From Sphingobium sp. AP49 (lineage in GTDB: Bacteria; Pseudomonadota; Alphaproteobacteria; Sphingomonadales; Sphingomonadaceae): DNA of 64,000 bases. The position numbers and the translations under genes are program-made. Every line of letters begins with the position of its first letter. The first letter of the stretch is position 1. A model generated the notes under the pieces. It was given only the letters and a program-made list of their open reading frames with translations, did no database searches and was not told the DNA's origin. The stretch is from positions 3,417,501-3,481,500 of the forward strand of contig NZ_CP124576.1 in assembly GCF_000281715.2 (NCBI RefSeq). Direction: 5' to 3'. This document shows, piece by piece, positions 20,780-28,597 of the stretch.

Positions 20780-21937
20780 ATGGAAACGACCACGCCTACG
20801 GAGTTTGAACAGGACCTGCTCGATCGCGGTTATTCGCGCCGTCAGCTGGCGAAGGTAACCGCCTTGCTCGGCGCCGGCGCCGTCGCGATGCGCACCGTGG
20901 GTGCCGCCGCGCAGCAGGCGGCCAAGCCGGTGGCCGGCGCCGTCCGCATCGGCGCCAACGAATGCTGGACCGGCCCTTTCCCGATCGCCCAGGAAGCCGC
21001 GTTCAAGCTGGTGCGCGAAGGCAATCGCTACGAACCCGACGATGAACATGCCAAGCTGTTCGCCGCCGTCGCCCAGGTGGAGGGCATTCCCGCCGACCGC
21101 ATCGTCGCCTGGCCCGGCTCGTCCGATCCGCTGAGCCGCGTCGCCGTCGCCTTCGCCTCGCCGACCAAGAGCATCGTCACCGCCGACCCGACCTATGAAG
21201 CGATCTGGCGCACCGGCGACTGGCTCGGCGCCAAGGTCATCAAGGTGCCGCTGACCAAGGACAACGCCCATGACGTGAAGGCGATGCTGGCGGCCGATCC
21301 CAATGCCGGCGTCTATTATATCTGCTCGCCCAACAACCCGACCGGCACGATCACGCCGATCGCCGACATCGAATGGCTGGCCGCCAACAAGCCCAAGGAT
21401 TCGGTGCTGGTGGTCGACGAGGCCTATATCCACTGGACCGACACGCCGCGCGCCGCCAAGCTCGCCGCGACCCGCGACGACGTGCTGGTGCTGCGCACCT
21501 TCTCGAAGCTGTTCGGCATGGCCGGCATGCGCCTGGGCCTCACCTTCGCCGCGCCCTCGCTGATGGAAAAGATGATGCGCTATGACGGTGGCCAGGTCAC
21601 CGGCATGCTGCCGATGACCGCCGTCGCCTGCGGCACGGTCTCGGTCGCCCAGGCCGACCTCATCAAGCAGCGCCAGGCGGAAATGGCCGCCAATCGCGAC
21701 AAGGCGATCGCCCATCTGACCAAGAAGGGGATCAAGGTCCTGCCCGGCAGCAAGGCCAACATGTTCATGGTCGACTGGGGCAAGCCCGCCAAGCAGATGC
21801 AGGCCGCTATCCTGGCCCAGAATGTCCAGATCGGCCGCAACTGGCCGATCTGGCCCAATGTTTCGCGCGTTTCGGTCGGCTCGGCCGAGGAAATGGACGC
21901 ATTCTGCAAGGCTGTGGACGCGGTCTGGAAGGCCTGA
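20780..21937 (+). CDS. PLP-dependent aminotransferase (HisC-like) with Tat-type signal, copy 1
   Basis: A 385-residue fold-type I aminotransferase. The PLP lysine is in T-F-S-K-L-F-G-M-A-G near residue 240, the N-N-P-T-G motif is near 185 and V-V-D-E-A-Y near 210. The N-terminus has a twin-arginine motif S-R-R-Q-L-A-K followed by a hydrophobic Ala/Gly stretch, so export by Tat is possible, which is unusual for this enzyme family. ATG 20780 follows AGGGA. The neighbouring gene (22081) is a clear paralogue. The amino-acid substrate is unknown; histidinol-phosphate aminotransferase annotation would be by fold only. Confidence 0.85.
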   Translation: METTTPTEFEQDLLDRGYSRRQLAKVTALLGAGAVAMRTVGAAAQQAAKPVAGAVRIGANECWTGPFPIAQEAAFKLVREGNRYEPDDEHAKLFAAVAQVEGIPADRIVAWPGSSDPLSRVAVAFASPTKSIVTADPTYEAIWRTGDWLGAKVIKVPLTKDNAHDVKAMLAADPNAGVYYICSPNNPTGTITPIADIEWLAANKPKDSVLVVDEAYIHWTDTPRAAKLAATRDDVLVLRTFSKLFGMAGMRLGLTFAAPSLMEKMMRYDGGQVTGMLPMTAVACGTVSVAQADLIKQRQAEMAANRDKAIAHLTKKGIKVLPGSKANMFMVDWGKPAKQMQAAILAQNVQIGRNWPIWPNVSRVSVGSAEEMDAFCKAVDAVWKA

Positions 21938-21954
21938 TCCAAGCTTCCGCTACG

Positions 21955-22000
21955 AAAAGGGGCTGCGGGGCGCAAAATAAAGCGCGCCGCAGCCCCTTTT
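21955..22000 (+). terminator. Terminator after aminotransferase copy 1
   Basis: Arms 21955-21968 and 21987-22000 form a perfect 14-base-pair stem (AAAAGGGGCTGCGG and its complement), with further pairing inside after one mismatch, ending in TTTT. It sits 17 bases after the stop codon. Confidence 0.85.
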
Positions 22001-22080
22001 GCATTGCGGATATTGTTCCCGACTTCGTTTCTCCAGACGAAATCCAAGGCATTTCGCAGGAAAACAAGGGGACAATCGGC

Positions 22081-23247
22081 ATGACCATGATGTTGGACAA
22101 GGAAGCGCGGGAAGACCTGATCGAGCGCGGCTATTCGCGCCGCCAGCTTGCCAAGGTTGCCGCCCTGATCGGCGCCGGCGCCGCGATGCACGAAATGCTG
22201 GCCGCGCCCGCCTTCGCGCAGCAGCAGGCCGCCCGCGGCGTCAAGGGCGCGGTGCGCATCGGCTCGAACGAATGCTGGACCGGCCCCTTCCCCTCGGGCG
22301 TCGACGCCATTGCCAAGGCCGGCGCCGTCGGCAACTGGTATGATCCCGACAATTATCGCGGCGACCTGGTCTCGACCATCGCCAAGGTGGAGGGCATTCC
22401 CGAAGCTCAAGTGATGCTGTGGCCCGGTTCGGGTGGCCCGCTGGTCTCGACCGTCGCCGCCTATTGCTCGCCGACCAAGGGCCTGGTCACCGCCGACCCG
22501 ACCTTCGAATCCGCCTGGCGCACCGCCGACTATCTGAAGGCACCGATCGCCAAGGCGCCCCAGGCCATCGGCAAGGGCCATGACGTGAAGGCCATGCTGG
22601 CCGCCAATCCGAACGCCGGCCTCTATTATATCTGCACGCCCAACAACCCGACCGGCACGATCACGCCGATCGCCGACATCAAGTGGCTGCTCGACAACAA
22701 GCCGGCTGACGCCATGCTGTTGGTCGACGAAGCCTATCTCCACTTCTCCGAGGCTCCCAGCGCCGCCTCGCTGATCGGCAACCGCAAGGACATCATCGTC
22801 ATGCGGACCTTCTCGAAGCTGTTCGGCATGGCGGGCATCCGCCTCGGCCTCACCTTCGCCGATCCCGAAGTACAGAAGCGCCTGATGCTGTTCGGCCCGT
22901 CGGCCGGCGGCCTGTCGATCACTGCCATGGCCTGCGGCAACGCGGTCTATCCCGAAGCCGCGCTCATCAAGGCGCGCCGCGACGAGATGATCGCCGCCCG
23001 CGACCAGACCATCGCCTGGCTCACCAAGAAGGGCATCGAAGTCCAGCCCGGCAGCCAGGCCAACATGTTCATGGTCAACTGGAACAAGCCGGCCAAGGAA
23101 ATGCAGGCGGCGCTGATGGCCGCGCCCGAAAAGGTGCAGATCGGCCGTAACTGGTCGATCTGGCCCAACGTCTCGCGCGTCACCGTCGGCTCGGCCGCCG
23201 ACATGACCAAATTCTGTGCGGCTGTGGACAAGGTCTACAAGGCGTAA
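22081..23247 (+). CDS. PLP-dependent aminotransferase (HisC-like) with Tat-type signal, copy 2
   Basis: A 388-residue paralogue of the preceding gene, sharing long identical blocks such as G-Y-S-R-R-Q-L-A-K-V, N-E-C-W-T-G-P-F, N-N-P-T-G-T-I-T-P-I-A-D-I and R-T-F-S-K-L-F-G-M-A-G. The signal is more complete than in copy 1: twin arginine, hydrophobic core, then A-P-A-F-A-Q as a cleavage site near residue 40. All PLP-binding residues are kept, so both copies look active. AAGGGG lies eight bases before the ATG at 22081. The two genes have separate terminators, so they may be separately controlled. Confidence 0.85.
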   Translation: MTMMLDKEAREDLIERGYSRRQLAKVAALIGAGAAMHEMLAAPAFAQQQAARGVKGAVRIGSNECWTGPFPSGVDAIAKAGAVGNWYDPDNYRGDLVSTIAKVEGIPEAQVMLWPGSGGPLVSTVAAYCSPTKGLVTADPTFESAWRTADYLKAPIAKAPQAIGKGHDVKAMLAANPNAGLYYICTPNNPTGTITPIADIKWLLDNKPADAMLLVDEAYLHFSEAPSAASLIGNRKDIIVMRTFSKLFGMAGIRLGLTFADPEVQKRLMLFGPSAGGLSITAMACGNAVYPEAALIKARRDEMIAARDQTIAWLTKKGIEVQPGSQANMFMVNWNKPAKEMQAALMAAPEKVQIGRNWSIWPNVSRVTVGSAADMTKFCAAVDKVYKA

Positions 23248-23286
23248 GCCTGTTCACGGCACCCCATAGCAAAGCCGTCACGAAGG

Positions 23287-23317
23287 AGGGGCGTCCGGAC
23301 AACCGGGCGCCCCTTTC
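23287..23317 (+). terminator. Terminator after aminotransferase copy 2
   Basis: Arms 23287-23298 and 23303-23314 pair over 12 bases with one G-T wobble around a four-base loop (ACAA), followed by TTTC. It separates the aminotransferase from the convergent gene ending at 23321. Confidence 0.75.
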
Positions 23318-23320
23318 GCA

Positions 23321-24394
23321 TCAATAAGCGTTGCTCTCGTCACTGGATGCCTCTGCCGGTAGCGCGCCATAGCCATTGTTCGCGGCCTTCTGCTCGCCCA
23401 GTCGGTTCAGCGCGACGGCGATGCCGGCACGGATACGCTGGATGCGGTCATTGATGATGGCATCGTCATCCGACACCAGCCGTCCTGCCGCCCGAACGCT
23501 GTCATCCGCCGATACCTCGCGGAAATAATAATCCGGCGGAAATCCGTGCCGGGAAGCGGCCTCCTCGATCAGCGCCGCCGCACGGTCGAAACCGATGCAG
23601 CGATCAAAATCGCCCACCATATGCGATGTGGCAAGGCGATTGTGGCAATCGCGACTATGGTCGGCTGCACCGGACATGCCCGTCTCGGAATAGATGCGGT
23701 CAAATTCGCTCACCGCCATCTGCAGATCGGCATCGTCCAGCGGAGGGATGGCCAGTTGGGCAGGCACTTCGCCCGCAACCGGGGTTTCAACCGGCACGCC
23801 AAAATCGGCCATGTCGTTGATCGGTTCCACCGCATTATAGGATGCTCCCGCATCGGGCTGGCGCGAGCGCTCCATCGCCCCGATGGCGATCACGACGCCT
23901 ACACCGATGCCGATGATATAGAAGGCGGCCTTCAGCCCGCGACGCCAGGCTGGCCTGCCGCTGCGCACCGCCTGCTGTTCGGGCTCGATCCGGGCGCGAC
24001 GCGCCTGCGCGCCGCCTCGCATCGGCGGTGCGTCGAGATCGAACACTTCCTCATATTCGCCCTCGATGATGCCGTCATCGACGGACGTGGACCGACGCTT
24101 GTGCATTTTACCCCAGGGCAGGATCGCGAGCAGCGATCCAATCACCACCGCCGCGATCGCAGGCAGCAGGAAGGCCAGGCCAGGCGCGACAAACAACAGG
24201 GCGAAGAACCAGTGCCACCCCCAGACATTTTTGGCGCACAGGAAAGCGGCGATCGTCAGGGGCAGGGTAAAGCGGAAATAGAGGCACAGGGCGATGACGA
24301 ACAACGCTCCCAGAACACCCAAATAGGTTTCCAATCCCTGTAGGGATGCGACAATCTGCGCTACGGCATATAAGGCGATCAATATTGCCGGCAT
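23321..24394 (-). CDS. Multi-pass membrane protein of unknown function
   Basis: The 357-residue protein has three to four hydrophobic helices in the first 95 residues, an acidic cytoplasmic loop (D-D-G-I-I-E-G-E-Y-E-E-V-F-D-L-D), another helix near 155-175 and a soluble C-terminal region of about 170 residues. Two cysteines (S-R-D-C-H-N-R and F-D-R-C-I-G-F) in that last part could pair. No family is recognised. ATG 24394 directly follows GGGG; an in-frame GTG one codon earlier is possible. It stands alone between the aminotransferases and the TonB receptor. Confidence 0.7.
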   Translation of the reverse strand: MPAILIALYAVAQIVASLQGLETYLGVLGALFVIALCLYFRFTLPLTIAAFLCAKNVWGWHWFFALLFVAPGLAFLLPAIAAVVIGSLLAILPWGKMHKRRSTSVDDGIIEGEYEEVFDLDAPPMRGGAQARRARIEPEQQAVRSGRPAWRRGLKAAFYIIGIGVGVVIAIGAMERSRQPDAGASYNAVEPINDMADFGVPVETPVAGEVPAQLAIPPLDDADLQMAVSEFDRIYSETGMSGAADHSRDCHNRLATSHMVGDFDRCIGFDRAAALIEEAASRHGFPPDYYFREVSADDSVRAAGRLVSDDDAIINDRIQRIRAGIAVALNRLGEQKAANNGYGALPAEASSDESNAY

Positions 24395-24513
24395 CACATC
24401 CCCGCCTCATAATCAGTCATGCGCGCGGACGACACACCGCACGAACTCAATATTTGGCGATAATCATGATTCCCCGAATTTATCTAGATCATGATGGAAT
24501 TTAATCATCGGCT

Positions 24514-27255
24514 CTAGAATATCTTGCGCACCGACAGCATCAGCGTCCGCCCTTCGGGGTCGAGATAGGCGGGCTGATAGGCGACCGGCGTCGCGCCCGT
24601 GCCATCGGTCACGCTCTGCCGCCGGTTGAGCAGATTGCCGACGGTGAAGCTCACCCGCATGCCCCGCGCCCAGTCCTGCCCACGGAACCGGTTGGCTAGG
24701 TTCGCGAACAGCCGCAGGTCGAACGTCACCAGTTCGCCAAAGCGCAGGTCGCCGCCCGACGCCGTCTGGTCGCCGGTCACATGCGATGCGCTCTGCCAAT
24801 TGCCGTCCAGCCGGATGCCGACGCCATTGTCGATCACGCCACTGCTCAGCTGCACCTTGTGGCGCGGCTGCGGACTGCCGCCCAGCGTGCCGCCGTTCAA
24901 CAGGTCTACCCACGGCCCGCCTTCGCTCAGCAGCACCGCGTCGCGCAGCATGATGCTGTGATAGAGCGACAATTGCAGCCGCGCGCCATTGTCGCTGCCA
25001 CCGCCGAACGGACCGCCACCGGGCGGACCAAAGCCGCCCCGTCCGCCCGGGCCACCGGGACCACCAGCCCCCATTCCAGGCGGCGGGCCATCGGGCGGTC
25101 CCATGCCATCGGGCGGAGGGCCGGGTGGCGGCCCAAAACCATCCGGTCCGCCAAAACCGCCGGGTGGCCCCATCGGCGTCGCGTCATCGGGACGATGACC
25201 ATTGACCAAAATCTCGGCCTCGTCCGCCGCTGAACCATCTTCACCTACCGCGTCGGGCCGTCGCATCGCCTCCTCCGTTTCGGGCCTGTCGGTCTGCGTC
25301 CCTTCTGCCTGCGCCGCCGCGCGCCGCCATGGCGGTACAAAGCCGGCCGGCGGCTCGGGCCGCTTGGGCTTGCGCAATATCTGCGTGAAATTGAGGCCCC
25401 AGCGCAGCTGCTTCACCTCCTCGCGCGCGACATTGACGGAGCGCGTGTCGATCCGCGTCAGCATCCCTTCCTCGTCGCGGCTGTAGCGATCGGGGAAAGC
25501 AGCCTCCAATGCGGAGGACACGCCGGTCAGGCTGATGATCGCGTCGCGCGTCTCGCTGCTCACATAATTGGCCGACAGGGTCAGGTTGACCTTGGTGAGC
25601 GGCTTCACCGTCGCGCCCAGCTTGAACTGGTGGCGATTGTCGGCGGTCAGCGCCGGATTGCCGCCGGTCACCTGCGTCACCGTCACGCTCTCGCCCCGCA
25701 CATAGTCATAGACGCGCACATTGCTGGTCGTGATCGTCGGGCTGTTGCGCTGGTCCAGCGTCGGCGCGGTCCGGTCATTATTGACCGCCGCGATGATGGT
25801 GATGCCGGTGCGGGGCGTCCAGCTCAGGCCATATCCCAGCGTGCCGAGCGTGCCATAGTCGGAAACCTGCGTCACCGATGCGTTCATATTGGCGGTCAGC
25901 GTCCCCAGCACCGGCAGGAAGCCATTGCGCCGGCTGGCGATCGGCAGGTCGAAACTGATCTGTGCGCCGCCATTGGTGCGGCTCGCGGTCCGCTGCGACA
26001 TCACCCCATCCAGCGTGCTGGACGATCGCAGGCTGCTCGTGTCGCCGCTCAGGCGCAGGTTCATGCCGACATTGCCGGCCGGCAGCTTGAACAGCTTGCC
26101 ATTGACCAGCAGGCTGGCGCTTCCCGTGTCCTGCAACGCCCGCGCCTTCTGCGTGCCCATGGCCCCGAGCAGGCTTGCCGGCAGCACGCCATCGGCATCC
26201 ACATCGCCCGCGTCCAGCGCCGCCTGCACATCGTCCAGATCATAGCCGCGATCGCTATCGGTCCGGGTGTCGCTATGGCTGTAGCTGCCGATCACCGACA
26301 TACGCCAGGTCTTGGACAGGTCGATGTTCAGGCTGACGCCGCTGCTCAGCGTCAGCGCGCGCGTGTCCTGATGCAGCGGATCGAGCGACAGGATGCGGTC
26401 GACCGTCTCGTCGCCATCGGTCAGGCTGCCGGTGGGCAGGCCATTGAGCGCCTTGCTGCTCTTGTAATCCGCCCGCCCGTTCCAGGACAGGTTCGCCGTC
26501 TCGCTCAACTGATGCGCGACCGTAGCGTTCAGCATATAGCTGCGGGTGGCGGGCGACAGCGTGCGATAGGCGCGGTCGTCGCTGACCCGCCCGGTCGGGT
26601 CGCCCGCCGCCGCCGGATCGACGATCACATCGCGTTCGCTTTCCAGCAGCGAGGCGGAGGATTTGGCCCGCGCCGTCACACTCACCCGGTCATTGTCGCG
26701 AATGCGGGTATAGCCGACATCGCCGGCCAGATTTTCGCCCTGCCCCGCCGTTGCCATCCCGCCGCCCAGATTGGCGACCTGCGATCGGAAGCGGCGATGC
26801 AGGATGATGTTCACCACCTTGCGCTGCGCGTCATAGCCATATTTGAGCGCGACCTCCTCGGGCAGGATGTCGAGCCGCAATATCGCCTCGGTCGGCAGGT
26901 CGCTGACCTCGTTGACGCCCGAAATCCGCTTGCCATTGACCAGCACCACCGGGCCGTCATCGCTGCGCCCCTGATTGCTGCTGGTCTGCGCCGCGATCTC
27001 GTCCAGCAATTCGCTGACCGTGCCGACGCCATAGGCATCGATGTCGGCACGGCCGAGCTGGTTCTGCGCCGGAATGTCGCCGATCACCGCGCCCGGCGGC
27101 GCCTGCCCGGTGACGACGATATCGTCGCTCGCCACGCTCTGCGCCGCAGCGGGCGTCGACAGGGCGAACGGGGACAGGGCGAACAGGCTGCATCCGGCGC
27201 GCAGCAGGGCGCTGCCCGCCCGACGGCAGGACAAGGATAGGCAAGGCATCGGCAT
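24514..27255 (-). CDS. TonB-dependent outer-membrane receptor with a Pro/Gly-rich insert
   Basis: The 913-residue protein has a signal peptide ending near residue 38, a plug domain (D-D-I-V-V-T-G-Q, then V-V-L-V-N-G-K-R-I-S-G and L-D-I-L-P-E-E-V-A-L-K-Y-G-Y) and a long beta-barrel with the terminal signature L-M-L-S-V-R-K-I-F. Residues about 628-752 are a low-complexity stretch between barrel strands, acidic first and then dominated by Gly and Pro (G-G-P-G-G-P-G-G-R-G). Such receptors import a ligand using TonB energy; the ligand is unknown. It lies directly downstream of the EF-hand gene, nine bases away, and is probably co-transcribed. Confidence 0.88.
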   Translation of the reverse strand: MPMPCLSLSCRRAGSALLRAGCSLFALSPFALSTPAAAQSVASDDIVVTGQAPPGAVIGDIPAQNQLGRADIDAYGVGTVSELLDEIAAQTSSNQGRSDDGPVVLVNGKRISGVNEVSDLPTEAILRLDILPEEVALKYGYDAQRKVVNIILHRRFRSQVANLGGGMATAGQGENLAGDVGYTRIRDNDRVSVTARAKSSASLLESERDVIVDPAAAGDPTGRVSDDRAYRTLSPATRSYMLNATVAHQLSETANLSWNGRADYKSSKALNGLPTGSLTDGDETVDRILSLDPLHQDTRALTLSSGVSLNIDLSKTWRMSVIGSYSHSDTRTDSDRGYDLDDVQAALDAGDVDADGVLPASLLGAMGTQKARALQDTGSASLLVNGKLFKLPAGNVGMNLRLSGDTSSLRSSSTLDGVMSQRTASRTNGGAQISFDLPIASRRNGFLPVLGTLTANMNASVTQVSDYGTLGTLGYGLSWTPRTGITIIAAVNNDRTAPTLDQRNSPTITTSNVRVYDYVRGESVTVTQVTGGNPALTADNRHQFKLGATVKPLTKVNLTLSANYVSSETRDAIISLTGVSSALEAAFPDRYSRDEEGMLTRIDTRSVNVAREEVKQLRWGLNFTQILRKPKRPEPPAGFVPPWRRAAAQAEGTQTDRPETEEAMRRPDAVGEDGSAADEAEILVNGHRPDDATPMGPPGGFGGPDGFGPPPGPPPDGMGPPDGPPPGMGAGGPGGPGGRGGFGPPGGGPFGGGSDNGARLQLSLYHSIMLRDAVLLSEGGPWVDLLNGGTLGGSPQPRHKVQLSSGVIDNGVGIRLDGNWQSASHVTGDQTASGGDLRFGELVTFDLRLFANLANRFRGQDWARGMRVSFTVGNLLNRRQSVTDGTGATPVAYQPAYLDPEGRTLMLSVRKIF

Positions 27256-27263
27256 CTATCCCG

Positions 27264-28015
27264 TCAGTTGCGCGGCGGCGGTCCGCCCGCGCCGCCCGGT
27301 CCATCCGGACCGCCGAGGCCACCGGGGCCTCCACCGGGACCACGCCGCGGCATCAGGCTGCGCATCTCCTCGGCCGACAGCACCCCGTCATGATCGGCGT
27401 CCGCCGCATCGAAGCGCGCATGTTCGAACGCCAGCACTTCCTCCAGCGAGGCGCCGGCGTCATAATTGCTGTTGGCCTGGGCGATCGCGCTGGCATTGAG
27501 CGGTTCGATCAGCCGGCCCAATATCGCATCCTCGGGGTCGTCGCCCAGCTTGGGCATGATCGCCTCGGCCACCGGTCCGCCCTGGTCGCCCATCGCGCCC
27601 GTCTCGGACAAAGCGACCGATCCCATGCTGCTCTGCCACGCCTGAAACTCGGCCAGGCTCAGCGCGCCATCATGATTGCCGTCGATCGCTTCGAACCGGC
27701 TGCGGATGATCTTCTCGCGCCGCGCCTGCACCACCAGCCGCAATTCGTCGATCGTCACGATGCCGTCGCGATTGCTGTCGGCTTCGGCAAACATGGCGGT
27801 CACGATCCTGTCGATCTGGCTGCGCTTGATCGGCTTCATCTCGCGCGGCTTTTGCGGCCGGCCTTCGCCGCCACCGGGAGGGCCGCCGCCGCCGGCGGGC
27901 CACCGCCCATGCCGCCTCCCATACCGCCGCCGCCCATGCCGCCACCCATGCCCCCCTGGGCCAGCAACGGCGCCGAACAGAGCAGCAGCGCCGCCCCGAT
28001 CATCATCTTGCGCAT
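27264..28015 (-). pseudogene. Secreted EF-hand protein, interrupted by a one-base frameshift
   Basis: Two overlapping frames look like one gene. The first (28015-27836) gives a signal peptide M-R-K-M-M-I-G-A-A-L-L-L and a Gly/Met-rich segment, and then goes off into Ala/Arg-rich sequence. The second frame (to 27264) reads upstream without a stop as P-A-G-G-G-G-P-P-G-G-G-E-G-R-P-Q-K-P-R-E before M-K-P-I-K. It carries EF-hand loops D-S-N-R-D-G-I-V-T-I-D-E, D-G-N-H-D-G-A-L-S-L-A-E and D-A-D-H-D-G-V-L-S-A-E-E, a degenerate fourth loop and a Gly/Pro tail. One extra G near 27884-27893 would join them. Alternatively the second ORF is translated from ATG 27839 (ATGA overlap) as a cytosolic protein. 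Calcium binding is likely. Confidence 0.75.
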
Positions 28016-28088
28016 CGCGCCTCGTCCTTCTTCATGAAAATGGGAACGGGGCGGTGCCGTCCCAGGCACCGCCCCGCATCGGTCGCGA

Positions 28089-28376
28089 TCAGAGCGTGCA
28101 GCGCACCCGCTTGCCGCGATAGAGATAGCTGTCCAGCCTGGCGTCATAGCTCTTGTAGCGATTGCGGCAGGCCTTCTGGTGCGCCGCGCCGGTAAAACGG
28201 CCCTGGCTGGGCTGGGCCTTGATCGGCTGGGCCTTCGCCGGGGCAGGCTTCTTGGCCGGCGCCTTGCTGCTCGCCGGCTGGCTCGCGCCATGATGCGGCG
28301 CCTGCGCCATGGCCGGCGCGCCCAGCGTCGCCATCAGCGCGGCGGCGCCCAGGGTCAGGAGCGAAGGATAAGTCAT
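28089..28376 (-). CDS. BA14K-like secreted protein
   Basis: A 95-residue protein with a signal peptide (A-P-A-M-A-Q near residue 25), a Lys/Pro/Ala-rich linker and a C-terminal domain A-C-R-N-R-Y-K-S-Y-D-A-R-L-D-S-Y-L-Y with a final Cys. That spacing of Cys, R-Y-x-S-Y-D and Cys is the mark of the BA14K family, small lectin-like envelope proteins first described as Brucella antigens. ATG 28376 was chosen to place the signal peptide at the start; an upstream ATG at 28391 adds five residues. It lies about 70 bases upstream of the EF-hand gene on the same strand. Confidence 0.7.
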   Translation of the reverse strand: MTYPSLLTLGAAALMATLGAPAMAQAPHHGASQPASSKAPAKKPAPAKAQPIKAQPSQGRFTGAAHQKACRNRYKSYDARLDSYLYRGKRVRCTL

Positions 28377-28597
28377 GTCATGGCCTTTCATCTGGGTGGA
28401 AAATCTCCGCCCCGTCTGTGGCCACCCGATTTTGCCCCGTCATTTCACGAATATTTCAGAAGCCCGCGCCTTATTGCCCTCCTCTGTCAAAGACTTGGCC
28501 CGGCAAGCACGCGGCGCGCCGAGATCACAGCCGCCTTGCCAAATTCCCGATATGCGGTATCCAATCCCGCAAATTGAACTTGAACTGGGAGGATGGG

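Noticed and set aside
27264..27839. Lanmodulin-like lanthanide-binding protein
   Set aside because: The EF loops lack the proline at position two and the extra Asp typical of lanmodulin; ordinary calcium-type EF-hands fit better.
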